From the NCBI GenBank assembly GCA_001466705.2, contig LATX02000213.1, positions 1 through 64,000 on the forward strand: DNA of 64,000 nucleotides, read 5' to 3'. The position numbers and the translations under genes are program-made. The first letter of the stretch is position 1. Each line of letters opens with the position of its first letter. The DNA is from Moniliophthora roreri (taxonomy: Eukaryota > Basidiomycota > Agaricomycetes > Agaricales > Marasmiaceae). The notes under the pieces were generated by a model. It worked only from the letters and a program-made list of their open reading frames with translations, was not told where the DNA came from and made no database searches. This document shows positions 49,288-61,780 of this stretch, piece by piece.

Positions 49288-49764
49288 GTGTTGGTTTGGG
49301 CGAAAGAAGATGCCTTATACTCGATCTTCGCTCCTTTGAATGCAGACGGTTGCACCTGGACGAATCTTGATATCTCCTGCTTTCCTGTTTCTTCCAATCG
49401 TAACACTTCCTTGTCAGATAAACCCCATCTTGTTCGCCTCTTTCAATCCAATGCCCCCAACCTTTCGAGTTTCAACGCTTGGTTACTATGCTACCTAAAA
49501 TCTACTTCCGTTTCTTCCCTTTTCTTAAGGATTCCATTCGAGGAGGTCAAGATATATGATCCTAGTCTTCTTTCCGCCTTTCCTCCTGACGAAGTCTTCA
49601 AAGACGCGCATCACTTGGACTCAGAGACAACGCGTTTTGACCTTCCAGAGGATAATCCCTGGATGTGTCTTCCTTTTCTCGCTCCCAACCCAACACTTCT
49701 GTCCTCCGACGGGAATGCTATCCCTTCACATCATCAATCCTTACCTGATATCCCTCCACAATAA
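49288..49764 (+). CDS. Weak candidate: hypothetical protein fragment (~158 codons)
   Basis: An open frame with protein-like composition (for example LPEDNPWMCLPFLAPN) but beginning at a non-ATG codon, so an upstream exon would be needed. No domain recognised; may be a gene fragment or chance. Confidence 0.25.
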   Translation: MLVWAKEDALYSIFAPLNADGCTWTNLDISCFPVSSNRNTSLSDKPHLVRLFQSNAPNLSSFNAWLLCYLKSTSVSSLFLRIPFEEVKIYDPSLLSAFPPDEVFKDAHHLDSETTRFDLPEDNPWMCLPFLAPNPTLLSSDGNAIPSHHQSLPDIPPQ

Positions 49765-52700
49765 CAACATCCCAAGGTCCAGGAAGGGCGTCGGTAGAGG
49801 GTGCTGAATAGAGATAGTCCGAGTGCGGAAAGGTTGATCATTTGGCAGCAGGTCTGACTGGTCTGATTGGGAGGAACGAGAACATTGGACTATTCTTGAT
49901 GCAACACTAATAGTGGATGTTCCAGGTACGCACATTTATTGCACGATTCCTTCATCTACTACCTTCGCGTCTCGCTCTATTTTGTCACTTCCCCCCTCGT
50001 GCATGACAAGGTTGTCCGTCCGCTATATCTTGCACTATCGCAGCTGATCAGTGGGACACTGAAGCGAGTGGAGACGAATGCGCAGCTACATCGCTTCTCA
50101 TGCTCCCGAATCGAATTTGTGCGCATTGCATCCACACGTTCAGTGTCCATAAGGCGTCGTTCCGACTGCTGATATTAGTTACCTGCAAACGTCCCGGTCA
50201 CCAGTCTTAGATTAGGTCCTGATTTGGTTTCAATGTATTGCCCATTGTATATCCTCGTTCCTGCTAATCCTAAATCGACACCTCTATCTATTTCCAGCGA
50301 TAAAGATCGGATGTATTCTCAATGCCTCGCAATCGCCATGTCTCTATGCAATGATTTGTTCGTACTGCCAAAGCGCGATCAGTCTAGTCCTCGTAACAAT
50401 CACAACGACTCACTCGAATGAACCCACATTTCACTGCTCACTTGCAGTTTCCCGCAATGACAGATGCCATGATAGTGAAGAGTATGAGCCTCAAGAAACG
50501 ACGATAGCGTTGAAGTCTGAGCCGTTTAGCTTTACGACGTCGGCGCGTTTCAACTCGCGTCTGTAGTTTGCACATATCAGTAATTGTATCGATAATTCGA
50601 GAAAATGATGGAAAACTTACGCGTCGCTTTCTCTGTCAAACTACATTCACCGTGATGAAAGCGAGGATTTTTCGCAATTCCTTTTCAATAGCTAAAGACC
50701 GGAAAGCTGGGAACGCCTGAGGAAGTCGCGGAATCCATGTATATGGATGATAGCGAGTAGGAAGAGTCTTTTCGGTGCGGATAGCAGGTATTAGCGACAC
50801 GGTGTGGGTGTCTAGGACGTTGCTAAATGGAGGGCCACTTGTTAAATCATCTACGTATAATGTAACACCAAAAAAGGATTCCCTCGCGTGAACGGCGGAG
50901 ATCCCAGGCCTTTCCTTGCAGGGCATCCCTGCTGCTTCTTTCGGGGCCTGTTGCCTAGTCAATAGCGAATGAACTGCGGGATGGTAAAAAAAAAAATTTT
51001 AAAGATGACTTGTGAGATTGATTGATGGCCATAGACTTTATATTCCACGTTGACTATGTCTAGCCTATATAATATCACACGCTCAGAGAACATCCACTCA
51101 ACCATGTAACCTCAACATCAACACTCTGGGGTTGATCCTGTCTTGTTGGAACCCAAGCTCTTCAGATTTAGGGCCCAGGGCCCCATCATTATACGTCATA
51201 TAGGTGTCTTTGAGAACTTCCCAAAGAGCCAATCTATCAAAATAACGTATAGACACAACAGCATGATGAATTGATGATCAAACCATGCTTTGACACGTCT
51301 CTATAGATGGTAATAAAAAACCTAGTAGAGAGATGAAATGACGAACGTCTGTGGTAATCTATTCCAAAAGCAAAACATAAGTTGATCGAAGAAGTGATGT
51401 GCAAGTTGAGCCTGTCAAGTCAACTGAATATGACAGAAGAAACTCAGGAACAGTAGATGAAGTATGATGAAAGAATGGATGCACAAACCTTTATTGGTCC
51501 AGGCAATTCCTCACAATGTGTGCCTGGTGGCCATTTGTTTGAACAGAAAGCAACACTCTGAGAATGATCAATGATTTGAGGGGGCTCACTTACATATTCA
51601 ACTTGTGTTGTTGAGTGTACCAAGAGGAAGGAGAAGGAGGACTTGAGGAGTCTTGACACAGCAGCTGAGGGCAGAGAAGTCCTGCGTTGACTTGGTCAAC
51701 TTCAGGTAAGTGTGGAGAGAATGATCGAAAAGCAGTCCTTATTTGAGACTCAAAACCTACCCTTCAGCCGCTAGGGTCACGACCCACAACGTGGTTTCAG
51801 GTGCTGCAATGGAAGGAACAACCGGGCCCAGGTATGTCAAGTTGGATGCTCGAACGAATTGAATCAATGCAAGCTGCAGCATGAACAGGGGCGAAGGCCG
51901 AAATACACTTACACCTATCAGATTGCCGAATATTCACTCCACTAACGATACCTTTTGGGGATAAGAATCGATGAGTACCTTCGTTGATGGTTTGAATGTC
52001 ATAACATGTGTGGCCTATACTACTACTACTACAAGGGAGCCGGACCGACTCAAATCCTCAACTTTCCTAGAAGACATTCATTAGTTCCCATCATGAATAG
52101 TAAAGATACATATAGACATTACTCGAACAATCAGCTCTGAAAATTGTCTGAGTCGTGATACTCCACTCGCAGGAGCGATATGCAAGGACGGAAGCTTGGG
52201 TTGAGATGAGGCAAGCTGCAGATACTCCTTTCAGCGAGTTGTACCAGAGATAGCTAAGAAGTATGACATACACCAACATCCACGCGTCATACAAGATGGA
52301 GATGAAGATGACTGTGCAAGGGAAGACACAGGAAGACATCGCCAGCTGTACATTTGCGTTATTATGTATGGAGGAAAGCCGCGTTCACATAATCCCGCTC
52401 CATCAAAGAGATAGCTGAGGTCGTTGAGACGATGGTACTCTTCAAATATAACGGCTATAAGACGCGCCCCGACCTAATAAAAGGAATTATTAGTTGGAAT
52501 ACATCAACAACGACGAGCCTAGGATACACCTAAAAGACCGTCCTATCAGCTACGTGCAAAGACAGACTTTCTTAACAGTGACAAGATTGTGCGTCGTTGG
52601 AGTGGAATATGTCTTCCTAAATAACTGAAGCTCTTCGGTGAGTCAATGACGGAGTACCAATAAAAAGAATGTACGTACCTGCACCCGGATATCCAACAAC

Positions 52701-53602
52701 GCACCATCGCCTTTGTTTGGTAGATCCCCTTTGGACTCGGAGTTTGCGCTATCCATGAGAATCTATTGAGCTAATCGGTGTATTTTGGGCCAAGGAAAGG
52801 GTCCTGTGAGTCTTCTTAATCTAACGAATATTCACCTTGCAACCGAGTCGACGATCGCTTCTAAGATCTTCGCGAACGTATATAGAGTATTCCCGTTAGC
52901 AGCGAGGCGGAAAGCAACGCAAGTGATGCACCTTTGAAACCGACTGGCTGCGCCTTCAAACGGACAAGAACCTGGCAGAGAGGCGGAAGGTAAGTCAATT
53001 TTCTTCATTTCATTCTTGGTCACCCGTTTGCAAGGGGCCGGTGACCCAGATGCTCCGAAAACTGAGCCTAATCTCACAAGCAATACTTGCCAGTCTGATA
53101 CCTTGAGATCTTCAATGGGCGGTGATCTGGATGTAAATGTAATACTGGTCAATATACTCTTCTCTGTCAGGAAGGCTTCAAGCGACGACTCACCTTTTGG
53201 ATCGGATTCCATCCAAGTCATCACGAAAAGTCTGTATTCCAGCCTTCCGTGTTCATCGGTTCACTGAGATTTCTCGCGTTGAACGAATAACGTGGTGGTG
53301 GTTCAGAGACATAGGGCTGGTCGCGTCACAAATCTCTAGCCTTTGCTACATCTACACTTCGCTTGCTTCTTTCCTCACATACAGGAAGATTACTCAAAGT
53401 AAATTTGGATCCATAGAGTTGTCGTTTGGAACCCCGTCACTCCGAGGACCCGTTATTCCTAGAGTTTGTCCACGGGAGACAAGGTGCTATTGCATTGGCA
53501 GGCATACTTATCGTACGTTCTTCAGTGCTAAATCATTATTTTAAATCTGAGGACTTATTCTCAGGATAGGATATCCAGAAACAAATTACTCCAGGCCATA
53601 GC
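49765..53602. other. Gene-poor 3.8-kb stretch
   Basis: No gene supported on either strand. From about 51000 to 52450 the DNA is AT-rich and poor in CpG, with many short imperfect repeats, like eroded transposon DNA. An A-run with adjoining TTTT lies at 50986-51000. I could not assign any element family. Confidence 0.4.
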
Positions 53603-55237
53603 ATGTCCATAGACGCTACATCTTTGAATGAAACACGATTTCGGGATACAACTTCCATCCGCAATCTCCCTATAATGCTCCGACATACCGCGTCACCTTC
53701 AGACCAACACGTCATCGAACAATGGGCAAGCGATACAGAAAAGGAACTTTTGGGCTACCAAGCCGAGATTGACAGACTTAGAGTCTCTCTCGCTTACCTG
53801 GAGCACAAGCGGAAGCAGCTGTCTCAATGTCGCTCCTTGCTTTCTCCAGTGCACCGCTTGCCGCCAGAGATTCTTGGGAACATCTTCACCATGTTCAACG
53901 ACCTCCCCGAGGAAGAGAGATGGCTACAATCGTCAGTGACGGCTCCGGCTCTCGCTGTGTCTAGGACATGCGGGCGATGGAGAGACATTGCACTATCGAT
54001 CCCATCTGTTTGGTCGTCTATAGCCATTCGTTTTGTGCCTAAATGGGATATTGAGCTAGAGGAATATCGTCGACTGAATCTCATAACACGGCTTTTCTTG
54101 GATCGCTCCCGAACATCGCCTCTCAGGTTGAACCTTTATTTCGATGCTCTGCCCAGACTTGAAGAATCTGATGAAGATACTATCATCCCAGTCTTGAAGA
54201 CACTAGTACAGCATTCCGAACGGTGGCATACCGTTGAACTTCAGCTCATTACTCAGCCAGTCATCGCGCACGAGGTTTTCGATCCTATAGCGGGACATCT
54301 GCCTATCCTCACAAACTTGATACTCTTTTCTCCCGAAGGAGAAGGATCGTTTGCATTCCGTTGCAACCTGTTCCGTGACTGCCCAGCTCTCACTTCCATT
54401 TCGTGTGAGCTGGCTGGTCCGTTGACAGTACATTGTCCGCTCCCCTGGGGACAGATAAGGTCACTTGAAATCGCGAACACAGACGCCACCCCTACAATCG
54501 AATTCGCCTTGTTCTTTCCAAATGTAGAACAACTCGCAATCCAATGGTGTGGTAGAGGTGAGGCGTACACCGGAGGTCAGCTCTTGATGCTAGGCGTCAC
54601 GAGCTTGTCTATTGCTGCCGAGGAAGAAGAGGAGGCTTATTTTGCTTTTAAACACCTTACGCTCCGACAACTGTCGACTCTGGACGTTTCTGGTACGACT
54701 GGGGACGTTGTGGGGAAAGTAGATGACATTAGCTGGAGGGACTGGGACGAACAGCCTGTTGTGGATTTTTTCAACCGTTCAGGATGCATCGTAACCTCGC
54801 TCTCGTTCAAAAGTGTACCCATCTCGGACGAGCAGCTCATACAACTGCTCCGGTTGATGCCGGCGCTGTCTTATCTACACCTCGAGGAGTCTTCTATCCA
54901 CCCTGTTGCTATCACAAATCGGACGATTACACGACGATTCCTCCAAAAGTTGACCTTCGAAAACCAGTTTTCATCCCCTCCGTTCCTTCCTAAGCTCACG
55001 GATATTGGCCTCGTTCTCCACGAAGATGGGCTGGCGGACACTGTGTTACCGAATGCACTGATATCTAGATGGATCGCGGATGATTCAAACTTGTCCAAGG
55101 TCGGGGTAGCGTGTATAAAGTCCGCCAATGTCATTTTCATTAACGAGAGCGATGAGACCATCAAAGCTCTGACGTCCAAACTACGGTTGTTGGGAAATGC
55201 AGGCGTTTGGGTGGCTGTAGCACGAAAGGAACGGTAG
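53603..55237 (+). CDS. F-box protein (544 aa), single exon
   Basis: An intron-free frame. A short coiled coil (about residues 42-76, ending LEHKRKQL) leads into an F-box-like segment, SPVHRLPPEILGNIFTMF (about 81-98), followed by VSRTCGRWRDIALSIPSVWSSI, the usual arrangement in the large Agaricomycete F-box family. The rest is leucine-rich-repeat-like (NLILF, RSLEIANTD, LTSLSFKSVP, LRLMPALSYLHLEES). F-box proteins link substrates to SCF ubiquitin ligases; the target is unknown. The first ATG at 53603 is used; a second at 53672 would still keep the F-box. Confidence 0.88.
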   Translation: MSIDATSLNETRFRDTTSIRNLPIMLRHTASPSDQHVIEQWASDTEKELLGYQAEIDRLRVSLAYLEHKRKQLSQCRSLLSPVHRLPPEILGNIFTMFNDLPEEERWLQSSVTAPALAVSRTCGRWRDIALSIPSVWSSIAIRFVPKWDIELEEYRRLNLITRLFLDRSRTSPLRLNLYFDALPRLEESDEDTIIPVLKTLVQHSERWHTVELQLITQPVIAHEVFDPIAGHLPILTNLILFSPEGEGSFAFRCNLFRDCPALTSISCELAGPLTVHCPLPWGQIRSLEIANTDATPTIEFALFFPNVEQLAIQWCGRGEAYTGGQLLMLGVTSLSIAAEEEEEAYFAFKHLTLRQLSTLDVSGTTGDVVGKVDDISWRDWDEQPVVDFFNRSGCIVTSLSFKSVPISDEQLIQLLRLMPALSYLHLEESSIHPVAITNRTITRRFLQKLTFENQFSSPPFLPKLTDIGLVLHEDGLADTVLPNALISRWIADDSNLSKVGVACIKSANVIFINESDETIKALTSKLRLLGNAGVWVAVARKER

Positions 55238-55431
55238 AAACGGTAAGAGTATCCCTGTGACGTTTAGGACTTCAAACTTCTAAACATCTGAATTTGAATA
55301 CAGTACATTTCCCAGCGCCAATGCTGATTCAACTCTCTAGTAGTAACAGACGTGTACAACAACATGGGCAATAAAGATAAAGATATATTCAATCCTTCTA
55401 ATTCTAGCTTCCATACCCGATCCAATCATCT
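55238..55431. other. Short convergent 3' flank, F-box gene / ERG8
   Basis: 194 bp between the two stop codons; contains an AATAAAG at 55372, possibly polyadenylation-related for the F-box gene. Confidence 0.4.
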
Positions 55432-57183
55432 TTACACTCTCACCGCCTCCTCAAGCCCTTTGATATCACTCAACCTCTCCACCCGTACACCCTTTGCCTT
55501 ACTCTCAGCAGCAGACAGCGGACTAACGCTGAGTTCTGTATACCCAGCCCACAATTGATCAATGCCTTCCACTACAGATGAGGTATCAAAGACTAGGAGC
55601 CATACGGCGTCGTATCCACCAGCTTCAAGATCTTGTTAGTGTCCGTTTGAAACGAGCAAAAGTGTACTCACCGCCGGGTACACCACCACCCACGACACCC
55701 TTCTCCTTCACACAAGCATCCAATAGCCTCTCCTGTTCTACGGGTTCAATAGGAACACCCGTGAGGGTACCCATTTGACGCATGTGGGCTCGAATGGCTT
55801 GCATAGTCTGATATGCTTCGTAAAACGTCTTTTCAACTTGGCCTTGGAGTGTTGACCACTGTTAAACAGCAAGGCGTCAGAAACAAAGGAAACAAAGGAA
55901 AGGAAAGGCCGAACCTCAGAAGCGGGTGTACTAGCAATGACCTTAACGGCTTGAGAATAAGCGGACGCGTCAGCTTCGTACAAATCGTTCAAACGTAGGA
56001 GAGTCTGAGCAAGCGATTGGTTGGACGCGTCAATGGTGTCCCATAGGGCATCGGCTAGCCGAAGAAAAGGCGTCAGCGGTCGGAGTTTGGAAGGAATAAG
56101 GGAACGGACCTTCACCGGGATTCTCTTTCCTCCATTTCAACACCTGCTCTACGAGTGAGGGTGTATCAGAGCCAGCGTCAACGTCTGCAAGCATCAACCT
56201 CGTCATGGGCGGTAGCGCAAAATGTCTAATAACATGGTTCCACGCTTTATTCGTCGGCTCGAGTGTCTTTAGCAATTCCTTCTGCGCCTGAAATCAGTTA
56301 CAGTTAGCGTTCGCATTCGACACCACACCATAAACAAGACACAGCAACTCACAGAATCGGACATCAACCCATTGATGACACCCGGCTCGAAACGTGTGTA
56401 TATGTGCGACCCAAAAACGGCAGCGGATACGTCGAATCCACTGCCTACTTTTCCTTGTGCGAGACAATGGATGTATTGGGCTGTGTTATGTGCTAGCTGT
56501 CTGTCTTTCTCCTCCGACAGAGACGGAATGACTCCGAGGTGCAGCAGAAGCGCTGACACGAGGGATGTGATGAGAGCCGCAGAGGATCCCAAGCCGGTTT
56601 TATGTACACCCGCGAGAGGTACGCCGAGCGGTGTGAAAGGTGGTATGTGGGCTAGCGAGGTGAGTGTCCGTGGAAGGTTGAGGGATTCAAGCTACGTCGG
56701 GACAACACTTTAGTACAACATAACGAAGGAAGAGCAAGCAATACCTTTGCACGTTGAGAATAAAAGTCATTGTCCCCCACAATCGCTATATCCAACCCAG
56801 CACCCAACTTTTCTGACACGACTTGAGATCCCTTCGCTTCGATAGCAAGTGAGATGGTTTCTTGCAAAGCTAAATGAACAAACTTGTTCTTGCTTGTGCT
56901 ATCCGCTTGTTGATCAGCACAGAACGAAAACAAGTGAAAGAAAAGAAGGGACACACTTGGTTGAAGAAGGCCCTACGACACCCGACTCGAAGTTGATGTT
57001 GTAAACCCAAGTAGCCCCATCGAATTGCGGCGAGCGTACCCTAATCCCGGGAGCAGAATGGGACTGGATGACAGTATAAAACCGCGAACTAGTCGAGACA
57101 ACGACACCCGAATATTTTGGGTCTAGGACTAGATATCCGCCTGCGATGAGGACCTTGCCTGGGGATGAGACGACGGTGGCCAT
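55432..57183 (-). CDS. ERG8: Phosphomevalonate kinase (469 aa)
   Basis: Exons 57183-56957, 56892-56745, 56691-56353, 56287-56110, 56054-55915, 55858-55672 and 55622-55432 (1410 nt). It is a GHMP-family kinase: SSPGKVLIAGGYLVLD at the N-terminus, the ATP-binding motif KTGLGSSAALITSLVSALL in exon 3, KVGSGFDVSAAVFGS, and the C-terminal GGGVPGAGGYDAVW loop rebuilt across intron 6. It converts phosphomevalonate to diphosphomevalonate in the mevalonate pathway to sterols. Length is near the yeast enzyme. A decayed copy of its 5' half lies at 61.8-62.2 kb. Confidence 0.95.
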
Positions 57184-57754
57184 TGGAAAAGGATTTTATG
57201 CGTAGGAAAAGAGGAAGAAAGCTGGGTTTTATATGTCGAGCGTCCGCATTCCGCAAACCAAAAAGTACAAAATTCAATTTCCGAATCGATCGCAGTGTTG
57301 TCTTGAGAATTCACACGGCCGTACATGGCTAACCACGGTCACGTCGCACATCTCACTCGTCCAGGGTGTTTATGATCCAAAGACACAGATATCCGAGCTA
57401 CCGTACAAGAACTGCGCAATTCTACTGCCTCGAACCACCTTAGCCTCCTCCACATTGCACAATGTGCCCATAAAATCCGAACCCAAGCCTGGCCCTCGAT
57501 ACGTTCATCTATCTCCCGGCCTAACCATGGCACGACTTGGAGCGCGGAGCACAAGCTGTCTGTCAGGCATCCAAAAGGCATCTATGGAGCAAGCGCCCTA
57601 GTCACCGCATGTTTTGTGCACCTTAGTACTGACCCTTCATATTTCACCCAAGATTGAAGTCCTCTTACAGAAAGTATCCTTTTTATTAGTAGAGTAAATG
57701 TGTAAGACAAATTTTCCCCAGGCATTGTTCGTGCATCTCCAAATTAGGAATGTG
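57184..57754. other. Upstream region of ERG8
   Basis: ERG8 promoter and intergenic DNA; no gene seen. Confidence 0.45.
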
Positions 57755-58459
57755 TCATGTGGTGGCAGGCACGTCAAAAAGTCGAGCTACCGTCTCTGGA
57801 ATGTGACGATGGGACTTGTACTTCTTGGTGCTGAACTCCTTCACCTTTCTCCCAGCATCTTTTGCATCCAAGCCATCCCTATATGCATTAATCCAACAAA
57901 CCATGTGATGCTCCCACCAGTGAATCGTCTCGATTGGAACAGCACCTGCCCATTGCATCCTAACCCACGATTCGTTTCAGCCTTTTCCCACTGCTTTCTT
58001 GTCAGAGGCTGTGTGATTTGTTCATGTGGTGCAGCCTTTAACAACTGCTCCAATTTCCCTGCTGCCTCAAGCCGCATCTGTTCCAAAACAGCCTGGCCTG
58101 ACTTAGTGCTCAAATCCCACTCCTTGTCAGACTCAGAATCCCAAACACGAACTGACATCCTCTCCATTCCAATCTCCATCTGATTCCCATTCCGAATCCC
58201 ATTCTCCATCCAAATCCTTACTGTCTAATGAGACATAGTTTACTGTTCCATCCCAACCACAGGTATCAACGGCACGCTCAGGACTGACTCTGGCTTGCAG
58301 ACTTGTTTTTGAAGCTTGTTTTGCGTGTTGCAAAGTTCGGGCATGTTTGACTTTTGCATGAAGATTTTTCTGTGACTGTGTAAGTCCCATTAGATTTGGA
58401 GGCGGGGGGTGGTAGATACAGGGAAGTAAAGACAAAATAAAAGATGAAAAGCCCGCCAA
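57755..58459 (-). mobile_element. Transposon-associated ORF remnant, CpG-poor
   Basis: Overlapping frames read MGLTQSQKNLHAKVKHARTL, an acidic stretch, LTRKQWEKAETNRGLGCNG, then WWEHHMVCWINAYRDGLDAK and KYKSHRHIPETVARL before a stop at 57755. The [KR]xWxxAExNRxLGYxG pattern is one I associate with accessory ORFs of Agaricomycete DNA transposons (possibly KDZ group). Frames do not join into one intact protein. CpG is sparse, as expected for methylated repeats. Ends and target-site duplications were not found. Confidence 0.4.
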
Positions 58460-58995
58460 GAAAGTATTTGGCCGTATCAGACCGTGATCTTGGGGTTATC
58501 AGTTGCAATTTCGTATTTTACCTGCACCAGAATCACAATTAGGGAGTCAAAACATGAGATACAGTAAGAACTTACCATTGCAGTTCCTAGGTCTGAGGGC
58601 TATCAACGAGAAATTAGCCTCGCGCGCCGCGCGCGTATACCGTCGTAGTAAGAGAAAGAAGGGATTCCACCTGCACTATCCGCCATCAGTGTCACCCATG
58701 ACTCACGTCGCGATGCGGCCCCGATTTTGCCGCTGCACAGCCACTGCACAAAACATGCGGTGACTAGGACACTTGCTCCATGCCCGTCTTGACGTGCCGG
58801 AAGTTGTGCGTGAGACCTGGGTATCCAGGGAAGGCACCAGCATCATTTATGCACGTAATGTTCATTGATTTTGAAAGATCAAAAGGGCATCAATGCTGTA
58901 ATTCCATATGGTCAACTTCTCGCGACTCGGTGGGTGCTCATATATACATAAGCGACACATCTTGAATCCATATTCTCCCCGTCTTCCTTCGTTAC
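58460..58995. other. Spacer before the membrane-protein gene
   Basis: No gene. A CpG-dense 14-16 bp patch (CGCGCGCCGCGCGCG, near 58621) abuts the CpG-poor remnant and marks a sharp change in composition. Confidence 0.4.
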
Positions 58996-60892
58996 ATGGA
59001 CCCTCTTCCGTATAACATCACCATTTATTCTCAGTCGGCAGCCATCTTATACGACCCTAGTCGCATTAGCGGTGACATTCAACTAGGGAGCGGCTGGGAT
59101 GTTATGTACACGTATGGGACCGCAAATACTTCGACAGGTGCCCAACAAGGAGTTGGTGATAGTTACCTTCAAACAACCCGCTTTGCCGCGTCCATGTCAC
59201 TCACTTGGGTCGGGACTGCGGCGTACGTCTATGGAAATTCGACGAATTCTTCTTACACTATCGACGTAGATGGTAGCAAGATCGACACGCCAGTGTTGGA
59301 GAACAGCTTGCTGGCTTCTGTGACGAGCCTTCCTTATGGAAACCATACAATCACACTGAGCCATCCTGGAACGGACTTGTTGGCGATTCGTTATGTTGTT
59401 TTGACCATCGGAATCGGTTACGAAGGGTACAATGTCACTTTCTTTTGTATTGTCATATTCAACTTATATGTTTCAAGTTCCTCCTTTCGGGTACGGATTC
59501 GGTCGGTCCCAGCTGTTCTTGATGGCCAAGCGAACCGCTTTTTCAGATTTGTAAAGACGGCACCCGTTACAGGCTGGGCACTAGTCCCAGATGGTGAAGA
59601 AGGTGAATTTTGGACAATTCAACACGAAATGCAATTCAATGTCTCATGTACAGAACCATTGCAGAGATTCTACCAGATGGTCGTCAGCGGCCGGTCCCTC
59701 GTTCGATGGCTGGCACAATAGCGTCAAAAACTGACCCTAGCTTAGTTTTCAACGTCACCAATAGCTCAGCGTTCTTCCTTAGGGGAGGCGTTGACGGTTC
59801 GGGGGGGCCAAACGTTGCTACCTTAAGACCTGGACTCAACGGAGCACCATCCAAAGCCACTGTTTTCAACAACCTTTCCCCAATACTCGATTATGACCAG
59901 GTCTTGTACTGGGAGAGCGGTCTGGATCGTAATCAGAATTACACAGTGGAAATCCGTTCGGCAGAAGGCTCATCTTCGTCCAACATGATGTCCTTCCACA
60001 CTCTTGACATCATTGATGGGTCAGTTATTTTTCACGCTTGTGGCTGCTGAGCGCTGAGCGCTAAGTCATGAACTATCTTACAGGGGCCCAAATCCAGAGC
60101 CGAGTCAAAGTAACACATCTTCGGCTGCCATCGGTCCAACGGGGGAGCCTGAGCCTGATCGACCAGAACTGCCAGCAGGATCTGTGGCCGGTATCACGGT
60201 GAGCTAAATTCGCGTTCAAATACCTGCTTTACCTTTCTAATACTCATAGGTGGGTGTTGTTTTAGCCGTCATCATCATAACGATATCGGCTCTGTGGTGG
60301 TTACGCCGTCGTAGAAGGTATGTAAATTATGCAAAAACAGCCATCAGCGACTCATCGACGGGATAGAAACCGGACTCTTGGAGTTGCAGAAGCCTCTGGA
60401 ATAACCCCTTTTGCGGGGACAAGTACGTCCACCGATCCCGTCTGACGTCAAGATGTCAAAATTTACGAATTCCAATTCCCAGAATCCGACTACCCTCGCC
60501 AAAAAGGCTCGGGCCAACGTCCTAAAGAAAACCTTGATCATGAGACTGAGTCGGAGGATACTCCGCCTTCTCCTTCCTTAGAATCAAATCCGCCTCCCAG
60601 CGCCAGTGTCACCCATCGTGCGCTAGCACATCTTCGCAGACTCCGATCATTTGCAACGTCCTCTCCTATTCGCGAAACTGACGCCGGTCCTGTGACGTTA
60701 CCTCCCGAATATGACCATTCCTGGGCTGCAAATGCAAATGCAAATGCGCCAACTCCAGCACCAGCACCAGCACAAGCTTCAACGATACGTGCTCTGCCCA
60801 TTCCTCCTAGCACAGGCCCAGTACCACTACCGCCTAATTACAAGGTTGAGCCTATTCACTGGGACCAAACTAAAGGGCCCAGTGCACGTTAA
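58996..60892 (+). CDS. Single-pass membrane protein with N-glycosylated ectodomain (about 531 aa)
   Basis: Best model: exons 58996-59593, 59665-60019, 60084-60198, 60250-60317, 60390-60439 and 60483-60892 (1596 nt). The ectodomain starts MDPLPYNITI and has many N-x-S/T sites (NITI, NSTNSS, NVTNSS); two beta-sandwich-like repeats are suggested. A TM helix (VGVVLAVIIITISALWWL, exon 5) is followed by RRRR and a Pro/Ser-rich cytosolic tail. No cleavable signal peptide is obvious. It belongs to an expanded Agaricomycete family of unknown function; the paralogue at 63294 is the next copy. A 57-bp segment (59434-59490) that is an intron in the paralogue is open here and its acceptor AG is changed to GG, so it is probably retained. 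Confidence 0.75.
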
Positions 60893-61780
60893 TATTTGAG
60901 CCACAATCCTCGCTCGCTCTTTTGACCCATTCGGGAGCTCACGCTTATCCTCATGCTTTTTTCCGCGCTTTTCGTCTGCTACCCGGGTGTACTGAACATT
61001 TCTCTCGGCATCAACGTGTGTACTTCCTTACTTTGCTACCCGCCATCGTTCGTCATTTCTCAACGTCATCCATCATATTTGTAGCTTGGCTTCTCCATTA
61101 TTGTACCCACTAACGGCCAGAGCTCAGCGCCCAAGCCTCCGTATCATATGTCAAATAGGACTTGCCATATTTATGAATATGGCACCAACCTTACGATTCC
61201 TCATCCTCGTCCAGTATACGTGCTACAGTCATCCGGCAAACGCCTGCATCTCTCAACAACCGTAGTTTCAACGCTAGAACTCGAATTGGCTCTACTCTCG
61301 GTAATGAAGATGAACTCGACCCTTACCTTGCGATTTGAATCACTCTAGCTATCAGTACATTCCGTAACGCGGTTTCCACTAGCCCGCTTTCGTGAAGAGC
61401 GGGTCCAATATCCGTGAGCTTGCCAAGGAGTGGAGATGATGTATCACGGATATCGATGATCAGCCTTTCGAGATGTTGTCGTGCAGCTGTCCGATTTGTG
61501 ATGTCCGATTTGTGATGTCCGATTTGTGATGTCCGATTTATGATGGCAGACTCGTCGCTGGAAGACTCCTAGAGGCATGGAGAAGACATCAAGCGGAGAG
61601 ATGGGCACATATCTAAACAGGAGGGCGAACGACAGAAGGAATCCACGATATAACGTTCATCCTATTTTTTCCGGGTAATGCCTTCTTCCCCCTTGGTCTC
61701 AGTCGTACAAGAGATTTCCAAGGAGGAAAGCTGAAGCGACGGAAGCACGAGGTATCAAAAAACAATATAACAAGCCTCTT
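60893..61780. other. Intergenic DNA
   Basis: No gene found. It contains the 14-bp minisatellite annotated separately. Confidence 0.4.
61489..61544. repeat. 14-bp minisatellite, four copies
   Basis: Unit GTCCGATTTGTGAT repeated head to tail four times; the last copy has one change (TTTATGAT). Confidence 0.9.
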
